A DNA stretch of 64,000 bases. It comes from Holophagaceae bacterium (lineage in GTDB: Bacteria > Acidobacteriota > Holophagae > Holophagales > Holophagaceae). Both the position numbers and the translations under genes were made by a program. How positions within the stretch are numbered: the first letter of the stretch is position 1; the number at the start of each line of letters is the position of its first letter. A model generated the notes under the pieces. That model was not told the DNA's origin. It saw only the letters and a program-made list of their open reading frames with translations, and made no database searches. This document shows positions 46,888-56,579 of this stretch, one piece after another. The stretch is from the NCBI GenBank assembly GCA_016720465.1, contig JADKKO010000004.1:744001-808000 (forward strand), read 5' to 3'.

Positions 46888-48117
46888 TCAGCCGAGCCGT
46901 TTCAGCCGGCGCAGCTCCGGCATCCGCCAGGTCATCGCGCCCACCACGGCGACGGTCATCATGCCGCCCGCCACGACCGAGGGCACCAGACCCAGCAGCT
47001 TGGCGGCCAGGCCGCTCTCGAAGGCCCCCAGTTCGTTGCTGCTGCCGATGAAAAAGGCATTCACCGCCGAAACCCGGCCCATGAGGTGCGGCGGCGTGAG
47101 GGTCTGCACCAGGGTGGAGCGGATGACGACGCTCACATTGTCCAAGGCGCCGCTGAGCGCCAGCAGCGCGAGGGAAAGCCAGAAGGCCTTCGAGAAAGCG
47201 AAGGCGATCCAGCAGAGGCCGAAGGCCGCCACGCAGACCAGCAGGGTGCGGCCGGCGCGCTTCAACTCCGGCAGATGGGCCAGGGCGAAGGACATGGCCA
47301 CGGAGCCCACCGCCGGCGCGGCGCGCAGGATCCCCAGCCCCTGGGGGCCGACCTTCAGGATCTGGTCGGCGAAAATGGGGAGCAGGGCGGGCGCGCCCCC
47401 GAAGAGCACCGCGAACAGGTCCAAGGACAGGGCGCCAAGCACGAGCTTCTGGTTGAACACGAAGCGAACGCCGTCGAAGAACCCGGGGCCTTGTGCGACC
47501 TGCTGGGCGGGCCTCGGCCGGGGCGCCAGGGCAAAGGTCGCGAGCAGCCCCGACACGAGCAGCGCCGCCTCCACCGAATAGGCCGATTTCGCGCTCCCGA
47601 ATCCGTAGACCAGGCCGCCCAGCGCCGGGCCCAGCACCATGGCCGCATGGAACACCGAAGAGCGCCAGGCGGCCGCGTTGGCATAGATCTCCCTGGGCAC
47701 CAGTTCCGCCGCCAGGGCCTGGGCCGCGGGCCGGTAGAAGGCCCGGCCCAAACCCGCCAGCACCTGCACGGCGTAGAAGGGCCAGACCTGGATGGGGGCG
47801 CCATGAAGGTTCAGGAGCAGCAGGACTGTGGCGCCGCCCAGCAGGGCCAATTCCGAGATCAGGCAAAGGCGCCGGCGGTCCCGCAGATCGGCCGCGTGGC
47901 CCCCGATGAGCGTGGTGGCCAGGAAGGGCAGCGCTTCGGCCAGCCCCACGAAACCCAGGGACAGGGGATCCCGGGTGATCTCATAGACCTGCCAGCCCAT
48001 GACCACGGACTGCATCTGCATGGCCATGGAGAGCACCAGGGTGCCGACCATGAACCAGCGGAATTCGACGTGCCGGAGGGCGGCGTAGGCATCCCTCTCG
48101 AGTTCGGGCTCATTCAT
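46888..48117 (-). CDS. MFS exporter (EntS-like MFS_3 group)
   Basis: 409 residues with about 12 hydrophobic segments and the loop 2-3 motif GGHAADLRDRRRL, the usual MFS signature. MGWQVYEITRDPLSLGFVGLAEALP at residues 40-64 and LVQTLTPPHLMGRVSAVNAFF are typical of the EntS/DHA3 group of exporters. The substrate is unknown. Its start overlaps the end of the upstream permease gene by 8 nt, so it is the last gene of a MacA-permease-MFS operon. Confidence 0.85.
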   Translation of the reverse strand: MNEPELERDAYAALRHVEFRWFMVGTLVLSMAMQMQSVVMGWQVYEITRDPLSLGFVGLAEALPFLATTLIGGHAADLRDRRRLCLISELALLGGATVLLLLNLHGAPIQVWPFYAVQVLAGLGRAFYRPAAQALAAELVPREIYANAAAWRSSVFHAAMVLGPALGGLVYGFGSAKSAYSVEAALLVSGLLATFALAPRPRPAQQVAQGPGFFDGVRFVFNQKLVLGALSLDLFAVLFGGAPALLPIFADQILKVGPQGLGILRAAPAVGSVAMSFALAHLPELKRAGRTLLVCVAAFGLCWIAFAFSKAFWLSLALLALSGALDNVSVVIRSTLVQTLTPPHLMGRVSAVNAFFIGSSNELGAFESGLAAKLLGLVPSVVAGGMMTVAVVGAMTWRMPELRRLKRLG

Positions 48118-49333
48118 ACCGCAGGGCGTCGATCACATCCAGCTTGGCGGCCTTCAGGGCCGGGAGGAAACCCGCGGTGATGCCCACCACGGCGCTGAAG
48201 ACCAAGCCCAGCGCGATGGCGGAATTCTGGACCACGGCGGGAATATTCTGAAGTTTCATCACCCAGATCGCGCCCACCGCAAGGCCGACGCCGATGATGC
48301 CGCCGAGGGCCGCCAGCACGATGGCTTCCACCAGGAACTGCAGCATGACGCTGCGCTGCGTGGCGCCCAGGGCCCTGCGCACGCCGATTTCCCGGGTGCG
48401 CTCGGTGACGCTCACCAGCATGATGTTCGAGATGCCGATGCCGCCCACGATGAGCGAGATGCCCGCGGCCACCGCCAGCAGCATGGTGATGACGCCGCTC
48501 TGGGCCGCGGAGGCCTGGAGCCAGTCGTTCTGTTTGCGGATGGTGAAGTCGTTGTCAGTCCCCGGCAGGAGCTTGTGGCGCTGCCGCAGGAGGGCCGTGA
48601 TCTCGGAATCCGCCAGGTCCACCGCGTCTTCCCGGAGGGCCGAGGCGATGATGAACTGGATCCTGGTGCGGCCCTGGAGCTTCCGCATCACGGTGGTGTA
48701 GGGCGCGTGGATGGTGTCGTCCTGGTCGCCCATGGGGCCGCCGCCCTTGCGTTCGAGGATGCCGATGATTTCGAATGGCATGTTGCCCAGGCGGATGGTC
48801 CGGCCGATGGGGTCTTCACCGCCGGGGAACAGGTTGTCCTGGACGGTTTTGCCGATCACGGCCACCTTGGCCTGGCTGCGCACTTCCTGGTCGTTGAAGT
48901 AGCGGCCCTTGTCCAGATTCCAGCTCTTGATCTGGAGGTAGTCGGGGTCCGCGCCGGCCACGGTTCCCACCAGCCAATTGTTGTTGCCGTACACGGCGGG
49001 TTTCGAGGCGCGCACGTAGGGCGTGGCCGCCGACACGCTGCTGGAGAGCTCCCGCTCGATGGCCGTGGCGTCCTCGTCTGAAAGCGTGGTGTCCATGCCG
49101 CCCATGCCCACCGGCCCGCCGGTCTTGGAGCTGGAGCCCGGGAAGATCATGATGAGATTGGTACCCATGCTGCGGATGATGTTTTCCGAGGCCCGCTTGG
49201 AACCTTCGCCGATGCCGATCATGGCGATGACCGCGCCCACGCCGATGATGATGCCGAGCATGGTCAGGAAGGCCCGCATCTTGTTGCGGGTGATGGCGAA
49301 GAAAGCCAGCTTGAGAAGCTCGATGATGCTCAT
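48110..49333 (-). CDS. MacB-type ABC transporter permease (no ATPase domain)
   Basis: 407 residues with the MacB/FtsX membrane layout: TM1 at about 20-42 (MRAFLTMLGIIIGVGAVIAMI), a large periplasmic domain (about 45-280), and three C-terminal helices with the FtsX motif (GGIGISNIMLVSVTERTREIGVRRALGA). E. coli MacB carries its ATPase on the same chain; here the permease is alone, as in LolC/E-like or YknZ-like systems. It lies 21 nt after the MacA-like gene. An ATP-binding protein is needed but not encoded in this cluster. Confidence 0.88.
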   Translation of the reverse strand: MSIIELLKLAFFAITRNKMRAFLTMLGIIIGVGAVIAMIGIGEGSKRASENIIRSMGTNLIMIFPGSSSKTGGPVGMGGMDTTLSDEDATAIERELSSSVSAATPYVRASKPAVYGNNNWLVGTVAGADPDYLQIKSWNLDKGRYFNDQEVRSQAKVAVIGKTVQDNLFPGGEDPIGRTIRLGNMPFEIIGILERKGGGPMGDQDDTIHAPYTTVMRKLQGRTRIQFIIASALREDAVDLADSEITALLRQRHKLLPGTDNDFTIRKQNDWLQASAAQSGVITMLLAVAAGISLIVGGIGISNIMLVSVTERTREIGVRRALGATQRSVMLQFLVEAIVLAALGGIIGVGLAVGAIWVMKLQNIPAVVQNSAIALGLVFSAVVGITAGFLPALKAAKLDVIDALRYE

Positions 49334-49354
49334 GGTCCTGTACCCCTGCCTGAC

Positions 49355-50590
49355 TTAACGCATCCGTGGCCCGCCCAAAGGCGCAGTGGCGCCTGCATTG
49401 ACACGCTTGGTGTCCTCCACGCCGACCAGCACCTGCATCCCTTCGCTGATGCCCTCGCCGCTGATTTCCGTGGCCTGGCCATCCGTGATCCCCGCCTTCA
49501 CGGTGAGGGCTTTCGGCTTCCCGTCGGCGCCGAGGATCCAGATGCGGTCGTCGCGCCGGGCGACCTGGCCCCGGGGAGCCATGTCAGCCTGGCCCCTCGG
49601 GCCGGATTTTCCGCCTTGGGCATTCGCGCCCCCGGGTCCCTTGGATCTGGCCGCGGCGGCATCATCGGCTGGCATGAAGGCCGATGGATTGAACCGCAGG
49701 GCGGCGGAAGGCACCTTCAGCACATCCTCCTTGGACATGGTCTGGATGGTCACGTTCGCCGTCATGCCGGGGCGGAGCTTCAACTCGTCATTGGCCACCT
49801 GCACCACGACCTTGTAGTTCACGACGTTCTGTACAATGACGGGCTCCAGCCGCACCTGGTTCACGCGGCCGTGGAATTGGGTCTCCGGGTAGGAGTCCAC
49901 GGTGAACAGGGCCGGCTGCCCCTCCTTCACCTGCCCGATGTCGGCTTCGTCGATGCTGGCTTCCACCTTCATCTTGGTGAGGTCCTGGGCGATGACGAAC
50001 AGGTTGGGCGTGCTGAAACTGGCCGCCACGGTCTGGCCGATGTCGATGCTCCGGCTCACCACCACGCCGGCCACCGGGGCCGTGATGGTGCAGTAGTTGA
50101 GATTCGCCTGGGCCTTCTGCAAGGTGGCCTTGGCGCTGGAGAGATCCCCGGCGCCGCGGTCCGCCACCACCTGGGCGGCGTCCAGTTCCTGCTGGGAGAT
50201 CAGCTTGTCCGCGAACAGCCGCCTGGAACGCGCCAATTGGCGCTGGGCATCCGCCACGGCGGTTTCGGCCTTGCTCACATTGGCGGTGGCATCCTGCACG
50301 GTCGCCGCGTACACCGTCGTGTCGATCTGGGCGATGGGCTGGCCCTTCTTCACCTGGCTGTTGTAGTCCACGTAGAGATTCGAGATGGTGCCCGACACCT
50401 GGGACCCCACCGTCACCTGGATGAGCCCCGAGAGCGTTCCCGAAGCGCTGATGCGCTGCTTCAGGCTGCCCCTCTGGATCTGGGCGGTGCGCCATTTCAC
50501 GGCCTCCTTGGGCTTGTTGAAGAGATAGATCGCTCCGCCGGCGGCCACGATGGCCACCCCGCCCAGCCAAATCCAAGTCCTGCCCTTCAT
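49355..50590 (-). CDS. MacA-like periplasmic adaptor (RND/HlyD family)
   Basis: 411 residues from ATG 50590, with GAGG 5 nt upstream. An N-terminal membrane anchor (WIWLGGVAIVAAGGAIYLF) is followed by a split lipoyl domain (GTLSGLIQVTVGSQVSGTISNLYVD ... APVAGVVVSRSIDIGQTV, excerpted), a helical hairpin (about 95-165) and beta-barrel plus membrane-proximal domains (LRPGMTANVTIQT). A Gly/Arg/Gln-rich insertion lies at about 305-345. It should link an inner-membrane transporter to an outer-membrane channel, with the permease downstream. No TolC gene is in the window. Confidence 0.9.
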   Translation of the reverse strand: MKGRTWIWLGGVAIVAAGGAIYLFNKPKEAVKWRTAQIQRGSLKQRISASGTLSGLIQVTVGSQVSGTISNLYVDYNSQVKKGQPIAQIDTTVYAATVQDATANVSKAETAVADAQRQLARSRRLFADKLISQQELDAAQVVADRGAGDLSSAKATLQKAQANLNYCTITAPVAGVVVSRSIDIGQTVAASFSTPNLFVIAQDLTKMKVEASIDEADIGQVKEGQPALFTVDSYPETQFHGRVNQVRLEPVIVQNVVNYKVVVQVANDELKLRPGMTANVTIQTMSKEDVLKVPSAALRFNPSAFMPADDAAAARSKGPGGANAQGGKSGPRGQADMAPRGQVARRDDRIWILGADGKPKALTVKAGITDGQATEISGEGISEGMQVLVGVEDTKRVNAGATAPLGGPRMR

Positions 50591-50712
50591 GCGCACCTCA
50601 CAGCTCTGACCCCGGCCAGCCTACCTTTACTTACGAGGGTCCAAGATCAATAAAGTTTACCAAGTGCTGAAATAATTCTCACATAATCCGTCGACAGCCG
50701 CCCAATCCGGAC

Positions 50713-52206
50713 TCAGCGCAGGATTTCGATGCCTTCTTTCAAGGCTTTAGCTGCGAAGCCATCCACCAGGAATCGCTGGAAGAAGCCCCCGGCCAGGATG
50801 ATGGCGGCGCAGACCAGGACGGTGGTGACGGAAAGGAACGACTGGATCTCCGGTTTCTCGGAAGCGGCCCGGTCCTGGGATTCCGATGGCTGATCGAGGA
50901 ACAGGGCGATCACCACCCGCAGGTAGTAATAGACGGACACCAGGCTGGCCGTGACGCCCAGCACCGCCAATCCCACATGGCCGGTCTTCACGAGTTCCTT
51001 GAAGATGAAGTATTTCCCGAAAAAGCCGCCCATGGGGGGGATCCCCGCCAGGCTCAGCATGGTGATGGCGACAGCCACGCCCAGGGCCGGGCGTTTCCAT
51101 CCAAGGCCCCGAAGATTCTCGAACTGGACGTGCTCGCCCACCAGGCCGTAGGCCGTCAGCATGCCGAAAGCGGCCATGTTCATGGCCAGGTAGATGACCA
51201 GATAGAACAGCACGCCCGCGTAGGCTTCCGGCGTTCCCGCTACGAAGCCCAGGAGCAGGTAGCCCGCATGGCTGATGCTGGAATAGGCCAACATGCGCTT
51301 GACGTTCGATTGAGGAAGGGCGGAGAGGTTGCCGACGATCATGGTCGCCGCGGCGAGCACGGCCAGGGCCATGCCCACGCGCTCGCCGACCGCCGTGTGC
51401 AGGCCGATGCCGCCCGGGAAGGCCCGCATCAGCGCGATCACCGCGACGCCCTTGGTGGCCACGGACATGAAACCCGCGATGGGGTGGGGCGAGGCTTCGT
51501 AGGCATCCGGCGTCCATTGGTGGAAGGGCACCGCGCTGATCTTGAACAGGAAGCCCATGAGCAGCAGGGCTGCCCCCACCAGGACCAGCGGGTCCGCGCC
51601 GGCGGCTTGGACCGCGCTTCCGATGCCGTCGAGCTCCAGGGTTCCGGTCAGGCCATAGAGCAGCACCGTGCCCATGAGGAAGCAGGAGGAGGCGACCGCC
51701 CCGGTGATGAAGTACTTCATGCCGCCTTCCACGGATTCCTGGCGGAACCGCACGGTGGCGGTGAGCACGTACAGCGGCAGGCTGAGGAGTTCCAGGCCGA
51801 GGAACATCATGAGCAGGTTCGTGGTGGCGGCGAACAGCATCATGCCCACCGCCGAAAACAGCAGCAACGACAAGGTCTCGCCCTTCAGCCAGCCTTCGTG
51901 ATGCAGGTGGTCCCAGAGCTGGAGCAGCGCCATCATGGCGGCCACCGTCACGAAGATCCCCGAGAACTGTCCCAGGCGGTCCATCTTCAGGTGCGAGAAA
52001 AAGACGTTCTGGCCCGTGGCCCACACCTTCGTGAAATAGAAGAAGCTCACGCCCAGCGCGAGCAGGGCCATGCCGAACATGGCGGCCCGGACGGCTTTGA
52101 CCGTGTCCTGGTCCTTGTCCAGGCTGGCGATGGGGATGAGGCAGGCCGCCGCGGCGGGCACCAGCAGGGGCATGAGCGCGGCCCAGTTCTGGGAGGTGAG
52201 ATTCAT
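50713..52206 (-). CDS. nuoN: NADH-quinone oxidoreductase subunit N
   Basis: 497 residues, about 14 membrane helices, antiporter-like proton channel of complex I. Signature segments are FLGLELLSLPLYVLTA, KYFITGAVASSCFLMGTVLLYG, FLFKISAVPFHQWTPDAYEASPHP (excerpt) with the conserved Lys, and KRMLAYSSISHAGYLLLGF. The start overlaps the nuoM stop by 4 nt (ATGA). It is the last gene of nuoHIJKLMN. Confidence 0.96.
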   Translation of the reverse strand: MNLTSQNWAALMPLLVPAAAACLIPIASLDKDQDTVKAVRAAMFGMALLALGVSFFYFTKVWATGQNVFFSHLKMDRLGQFSGIFVTVAAMMALLQLWDHLHHEGWLKGETLSLLLFSAVGMMLFAATTNLLMMFLGLELLSLPLYVLTATVRFRQESVEGGMKYFITGAVASSCFLMGTVLLYGLTGTLELDGIGSAVQAAGADPLVLVGAALLLMGFLFKISAVPFHQWTPDAYEASPHPIAGFMSVATKGVAVIALMRAFPGGIGLHTAVGERVGMALAVLAAATMIVGNLSALPQSNVKRMLAYSSISHAGYLLLGFVAGTPEAYAGVLFYLVIYLAMNMAAFGMLTAYGLVGEHVQFENLRGLGWKRPALGVAVAITMLSLAGIPPMGGFFGKYFIFKELVKTGHVGLAVLGVTASLVSVYYYLRVVIALFLDQPSESQDRAASEKPEIQSFLSVTTVLVCAAIILAGGFFQRFLVDGFAAKALKEGIEILR

Positions 52207-53837
52207 TTATGCACCTCTTCACCGGCGCCGGCGTGGTGGATGGGGGCATCTCCGCCGGCCGCCGGCCCGTTGGGCGGGACAGGCGCGGATTCGGGCTGAG
52301 GCGGCATTTTCACGCGGGGCTCCGGCGCCTTCGCGGCGTCCAGGAGATGGGCGATGGGCCGTTCGGAGATCGCGATGAAGGATCGGGGGTGCAGGCCCAT
52401 CCAGAAGATGAGCAGGACGATGGGCACCATCACCGCGATCTCCCGCACGGAGAGGTCCGAATGGAGGTGCTGGGTCCCGCTGTCTTCATCCTTGTTCTCT
52501 GGTCCCCAAAAGACCTTCTTGAACATCCAGAGCATGTAGACCGCGCCGAGGAGGACGCCCAGCGTCGCCACGCTGGCGAAGACCCGGCCCCAGGCGAAGC
52601 CGGCGATGTAGGTGCCGTTCAGGATCAGGAACTCGCCCACGAAACCGTTGGTGAGCGGGAGGCCGATGGAACTGAGGGTGACGATGAAGAAGAAGGTCGT
52701 GAATACGGGCATCTTGATTGCCACGCCGCCAAAGTCCGAGATCATGCGGGTGTGGGCGCGGTCGTAGAGCATCCCCACCAGGAGGAACAGCGCGCCGGTG
52801 CTGATGCCGTGGTTGAGCATCTGGAGCATGGCGCCCTGGGTGCCGATGACCGTCATGGAGGCGAGCCCCAGCATCACGAAGCCCATGTGGGACACGGAGC
52901 TGTAGGCCACGAGTTTCTTGACGTCCCGCTGCACCATGGCCACCAGGGCGCCGTAGATGATCGCGATGACCGAAAGCATGGCGATGGGTTTCGCGTAATT
53001 CAGGAAGGCGCCTGGGAACATCGGCAGGGCGAAGCGGAGGAAACCGTAGGAGCCAAGCTTCAGGAGCACGCCCGCCAGGATCACGGAGCCCGCGGTGGGG
53101 GCCTGGACGTGGGCGTCCGGCAGCCAGGTGTGCAGCGGGAAGAGCGGCACCTTGATGGCGAAGGCCAGGGCGAAGGCGAGGAAGAGCGTGCATTGGACGC
53201 TGAAAGGCAAGCCCAGGGCCGTTGCCGCCATGATCGCCGGCGCGAAAGTCCCGGCCTTGGTGGCGAGGTAGAGCAGGGCCACCAGCCAAAGCAGCGATCC
53301 CGACAGGGTGTACAGGAAGAATTTGTTCGCCGCGTATTTCCGCTCGTCGCCGCCCCAGACGCCGATCATGAAATACATGGGGATCAGCATGGCTTCCCAG
53401 AACAGGTAGAAGAACAGCAGGTCCTGGGCCATGAACGCGCCGAGCATGCCGGATTCCAGGATCAGGACGAGCGCCATGAACGCGCCGGAGCGCTGGGTCA
53501 CGCTGCGGTAGGTGCCGAGCATGGTGAGCGGCGTCAGGAACGTGGTCAGCAGCACCAGCCAGAGGTTTAGGCCGTCGATGGACAGGGAATAGTCCACCGG
53601 CAGGCCCATCACCGAAAACCAGGGCATGTGTTCCGCGAACACCAGGTTCAGGGGGCCTTCGGGAGGCATGGTCAGCAGGCGCGCGGCGCTGATGAAGAAG
53701 AGGCCGGCGGCGCCGAAGAGCGCCAGAAGCTTGGCCAGCGGCGCCTGCTTCTCCGGGAAGCAGAGGATCAGCAGCCCCCAGATCGCCGGCGCGAAAACCA
53801 GGAAGGTCAGAAGGTGATTGCTCATCCACTCGGTCAT
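52203..53837 (-). CDS. nuoM: NADH-quinone oxidoreductase subunit M
   Basis: 544 residues, antiporter-like subunit. Conserved parts are FYLFWEAMLIPMYFMIG with the key Glu, FAFALAFAIKVPLFPLHTWLP (shortened) with Lys, and KKLVAYSSVSHMGFVMLG. The C-terminal about 40 residues are a Pro/Ala-rich cytosolic tail, longer than in E. coli. It starts 6 nt after the nuoL stop and overlaps nuoN by 4 nt. Confidence 0.96.
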   Translation of the reverse strand: MTEWMSNHLLTFLVFAPAIWGLLILCFPEKQAPLAKLLALFGAAGLFFISAARLLTMPPEGPLNLVFAEHMPWFSVMGLPVDYSLSIDGLNLWLVLLTTFLTPLTMLGTYRSVTQRSGAFMALVLILESGMLGAFMAQDLLFFYLFWEAMLIPMYFMIGVWGGDERKYAANKFFLYTLSGSLLWLVALLYLATKAGTFAPAIMAATALGLPFSVQCTLFLAFALAFAIKVPLFPLHTWLPDAHVQAPTAGSVILAGVLLKLGSYGFLRFALPMFPGAFLNYAKPIAMLSVIAIIYGALVAMVQRDVKKLVAYSSVSHMGFVMLGLASMTVIGTQGAMLQMLNHGISTGALFLLVGMLYDRAHTRMISDFGGVAIKMPVFTTFFFIVTLSSIGLPLTNGFVGEFLILNGTYIAGFAWGRVFASVATLGVLLGAVYMLWMFKKVFWGPENKDEDSGTQHLHSDLSVREIAVMVPIVLLIFWMGLHPRSFIAISERPIAHLLDAAKAPEPRVKMPPQPESAPVPPNGPAAGGDAPIHHAGAGEEVHK

Positions 53838-53843
53838 CAGGGC

Positions 53844-55751
53844 CTACTTTAAGAAGATATAGAGCAGCGCGAGGACGCCGAGGCCCATGCTGAGCACATA
53901 GTTGCGGACCCGGCCTGTCTGCAGCAGCGCGGTGAAATCGCCGGCTACCCGGGTCAGCGCGCCCGGCAGGTTCACGCCGATGCCGTCGATGAGGATCACG
54001 TCGAAGAGCTTCCACAGCACGTTGCCGAACCAGCGCGTGGGCCGCAGCAGGTAGCCTTCCACCAGCTCATCCAGGAAATATTTGTTCAGCAGGATGGTGT
54101 GGGCGCCAGGGAATCTGGCGGCCAGCCGTTCGGATTTTTCGGTCCCGTCCTTGTAGAGGGACCAGCCGAAGAATCCGAAGCCGACGGCGGCGGCCACGGA
54201 GATGCCCATGAGCAGCATCGCCGGACCTTCGTGGACCGAACCTGTTTCCGCTTCCGCGCGCCCGAAGGTGAGCGCAGGTTCGAGCCAATGCTCGATGGCG
54301 AAGGTCCCGCCCAGAACTTTCGGGATGCCCCAGAACCCTGCCGCCACGGCACCGGCCGCCAGCACCACCAGGGGCAAGGTCATCGTCGCCGGCGCTTCGT
54401 GGGCGTGCTCGAAGGCATGGGGATCCCGGGGCTCGCCCAGGAAAGCCAGGGCCATGAGCCGCGCCATGTAGAAGGCCGTGCAGCAGGCGGCAATGAGTCC
54501 GATGGCCCACAGGGCGGGGCTCTTCAGGAAGGCCAGGTAGAGGATTTCATCCTTGCTGAAGAAGCCCGAAAATCCAGGGATGCCCATGATGCACAGCGTG
54601 GCGATGAGCATGGTCCAGAAGGTGATGGGCAGTTTTTCCTTCAACCCGCCCATGCGGAACAGGTCCTGTTCGTGGTGCATGGCATGGATCACGGCTCCCG
54701 CGCCAAGGAAGAGCAGGGCCTTGAACCAAGCGTGGGTGAATACATGGAAGAAGCCGGCCGCGAACCCCGCGGAACCGAGCCCCAGGAACATGTAGCCCAG
54801 CTGTGAAACGGTGGAATATGCCAGTACCTTTTTGATGTCCCGCTGGACCAGTCCGATGGTGGCCGCGAGGAGCGCCGTCAGGCCGCCGATCCAGGCGATG
54901 GTGGTCATGGTGATGGGAGTCAGGCCGAACACCGGCGCCAGCCGGCAGATCATGTAGATGCCGCTGGTCACCATGGTCGCCGCATGGATCAAGGCGGAAA
55001 CGGGCGTCGGGCCGGCCATGGCGTCCGGCAGCCAGAGGTAGAGCGGAATCTGCGCGGACTTGCCGGTGGCGCCCACGAACAACATGAGCGTGGCGAAGGT
55101 CAGCACGCCGAATCCCGCCTCTGCGTGCATGTGTCCGGCCTGGTTCAGGATGTCGCCGATGGTGAGCGTTCCGAACAGCGCGAACAGGGCCATCATGCCG
55201 ATGGCCATCCCCATGTCGCCGGTCCGGTTGAAGAGGAAGGCCTTCAATCCCGCTGCGGGCGCGACTTCAGTTTCGAAGGCGTAGCCGATCAGCAGGTAGG
55301 AGCAGAGGCCCACGCCTTCCCATCCCACGAAGAGCAGGGGCAGCGAATTGCCGAGCACCAGCGTGAGCATGAAGAACACGAACAGGTTCAAGTAGCAGAA
55401 ATAGCGCGCGTAGCCTTCCTCGTCGGCCATGTAGCCCACCGAATAGAGATGGATCAGCGCGCTGATGCCCGTCACCACCAGCATCATCGTCCCCGACAGG
55501 GGGTCGATGGTGAGGCCGAAGGGCACCGTCAAGGAGCCGGTGGCCATCCATGTTCCGTAGACGAGTTCCAGCCGCTGCCCCGGCGCAGCCTTCATGGCGA
55601 AGAACACCCAGAGCGCGAAGAGGAATGAGGCGGCCACGGTGCCCACGCCCACGATGGACACGGCCTTCTTACCGGCCTTCTTGCCGATGAGGCCGTTGAA
55701 GGCGGAGCCGAGGAGCGGAAGGATCGGGATGAGCCAGGCTATCTTCTGCAT
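53844..55751 (-). CDS. nuoL: NADH-quinone oxidoreductase subunit L
   Basis: 635 residues, the distal proton-pumping subunit with the long lateral helix at its C-terminal end. Motifs include VGWEGVGLCSYLLIGY, TGKSAQIPLYLWLPDAMAGPTPVSALIHAATMV (excerpt), and KKVLAYSTVSQLGYMFLGLG. The lateral-helix region and final membrane helix (YVLSMGLGVLALLYIFL) are intact. Lies 7 nt after nuoK. Confidence 0.96.
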   Translation of the reverse strand: MQKIAWLIPILPLLGSAFNGLIGKKAGKKAVSIVGVGTVAASFLFALWVFFAMKAAPGQRLELVYGTWMATGSLTVPFGLTIDPLSGTMMLVVTGISALIHLYSVGYMADEEGYARYFCYLNLFVFFMLTLVLGNSLPLLFVGWEGVGLCSYLLIGYAFETEVAPAAGLKAFLFNRTGDMGMAIGMMALFALFGTLTIGDILNQAGHMHAEAGFGVLTFATLMLFVGATGKSAQIPLYLWLPDAMAGPTPVSALIHAATMVTSGIYMICRLAPVFGLTPITMTTIAWIGGLTALLAATIGLVQRDIKKVLAYSTVSQLGYMFLGLGSAGFAAGFFHVFTHAWFKALLFLGAGAVIHAMHHEQDLFRMGGLKEKLPITFWTMLIATLCIMGIPGFSGFFSKDEILYLAFLKSPALWAIGLIAACCTAFYMARLMALAFLGEPRDPHAFEHAHEAPATMTLPLVVLAAGAVAAGFWGIPKVLGGTFAIEHWLEPALTFGRAEAETGSVHEGPAMLLMGISVAAAVGFGFFGWSLYKDGTEKSERLAARFPGAHTILLNKYFLDELVEGYLLRPTRWFGNVLWKLFDVILIDGIGVNLPGALTRVAGDFTALLQTGRVRNYVLSMGLGVLALLYIFLK

Positions 55752-55758
55752 CAGGTTC

Positions 55759-56082
55759 TCATTGCCTCAGCGAATCCGCGCGATCGGCGTCGGTGGTTTT
55801 GCGGTGGCGGAAGAGGGCGATGACCAGCGCCAGGCCGATGGCGGCCTCGCAGGCGGCGACGCCCAGGATGAACAGATAGAAGACCGTGCCCGTCACATCC
55901 CCGCCGCGGAAGCGCGCGAAGGCCAGCAGCGCCACGTTGGCGGCGTTGAGCATCAGCTCGATGCCCATGAACTGCATGAGCAGCGTGCGCCGCAGCAGCA
56001 CCGTCGCCAGCCCGATGATGAACAGCAGCAGCGCGACGAGGATGTAGCCCTGCAGGGAACCGCTCAACCAGGCGCCCATCAC
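55759..56082 (-). CDS. nuoK: NADH-quinone oxidoreductase subunit K
   Basis: 107 residues with three membrane helices, close to the 100 of E. coli. The conserved glutamates are in LMQFMGIELMLNAANVALLAF and VAACEAAIGLALVIALFR. The start overlaps the nuoJ stop by 4 nt. Confidence 0.96.
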   Translation of the reverse strand: MMGAWLSGSLQGYILVALLLFIIGLATVLLRRTLLMQFMGIELMLNAANVALLAFARFRGGDVTGTVFYLFILGVAACEAAIGLALVIALFRHRKTTDADRADSLRQ

Positions 56083-56570
56083 AGTTCCTTTTTCGTCAAG
56101 GCCACGGCGCCCACCATGGCGGCCAGCAGCAGCAGGCCGATGATTTCAAAACCCAGCAGGTAGTGCCTGAATATTTCATCGCCAACCCGGAGCAGGTCCA
56201 TGCCGGCCGCAGGACGGCCAGCGTCGTTGAGCTCCGCCAGGGACCTGGATCCTGCCACGACACGGAAGGCAAAAGCGCCCAGAACCGCGATCAGGGATGC
56301 GCCGACCCAGCGTTGGAGGGGCCGCGGCTGGACCGCCGCCTCTTCCTCGTGGGAGTTCAAAAGCATGATGGTGAAGAGCACCAGCACCATGATGGCGCCG
56401 CTGTAGACGATGATCTGCAGCGCCGCGGCCACCGGATTGGAGAGCATCAGGAAGAGCCCCGCGACGCCGAAAAAGGTGAGCACCATGCAGAGCCCGGCCA
56501 CGATGACATTCTTCTGCCTGAACATGGCGAGCGCGCCAAGGATCGTGATCAGAGCAAACAACAAGAACAT
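56079..56570 (-). CDS. nuoJ: NADH-quinone oxidoreductase subunit J
   Basis: 163 residues, five membrane helices. QIIVYSGAIMVLVLFTIMLL is the signature of helix 3, which contains the pi-bulge region, and the C-terminal GFEIIGLLLLAAMVGAVAL is typical. It begins 9 nt after nuoI and overlaps nuoK by 4 nt. Confidence 0.95.
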   Translation of the reverse strand: MFLLFALITILGALAMFRQKNVIVAGLCMVLTFFGVAGLFLMLSNPVAAALQIIVYSGAIMVLVLFTIMLLNSHEEEAAVQPRPLQRWVGASLIAVLGAFAFRVVAGSRSLAELNDAGRPAAGMDLLRVGDEIFRHYLLGFEIIGLLLLAAMVGAVALTKKEL

Positions 56571-56579
56571 GCTCGGCTC

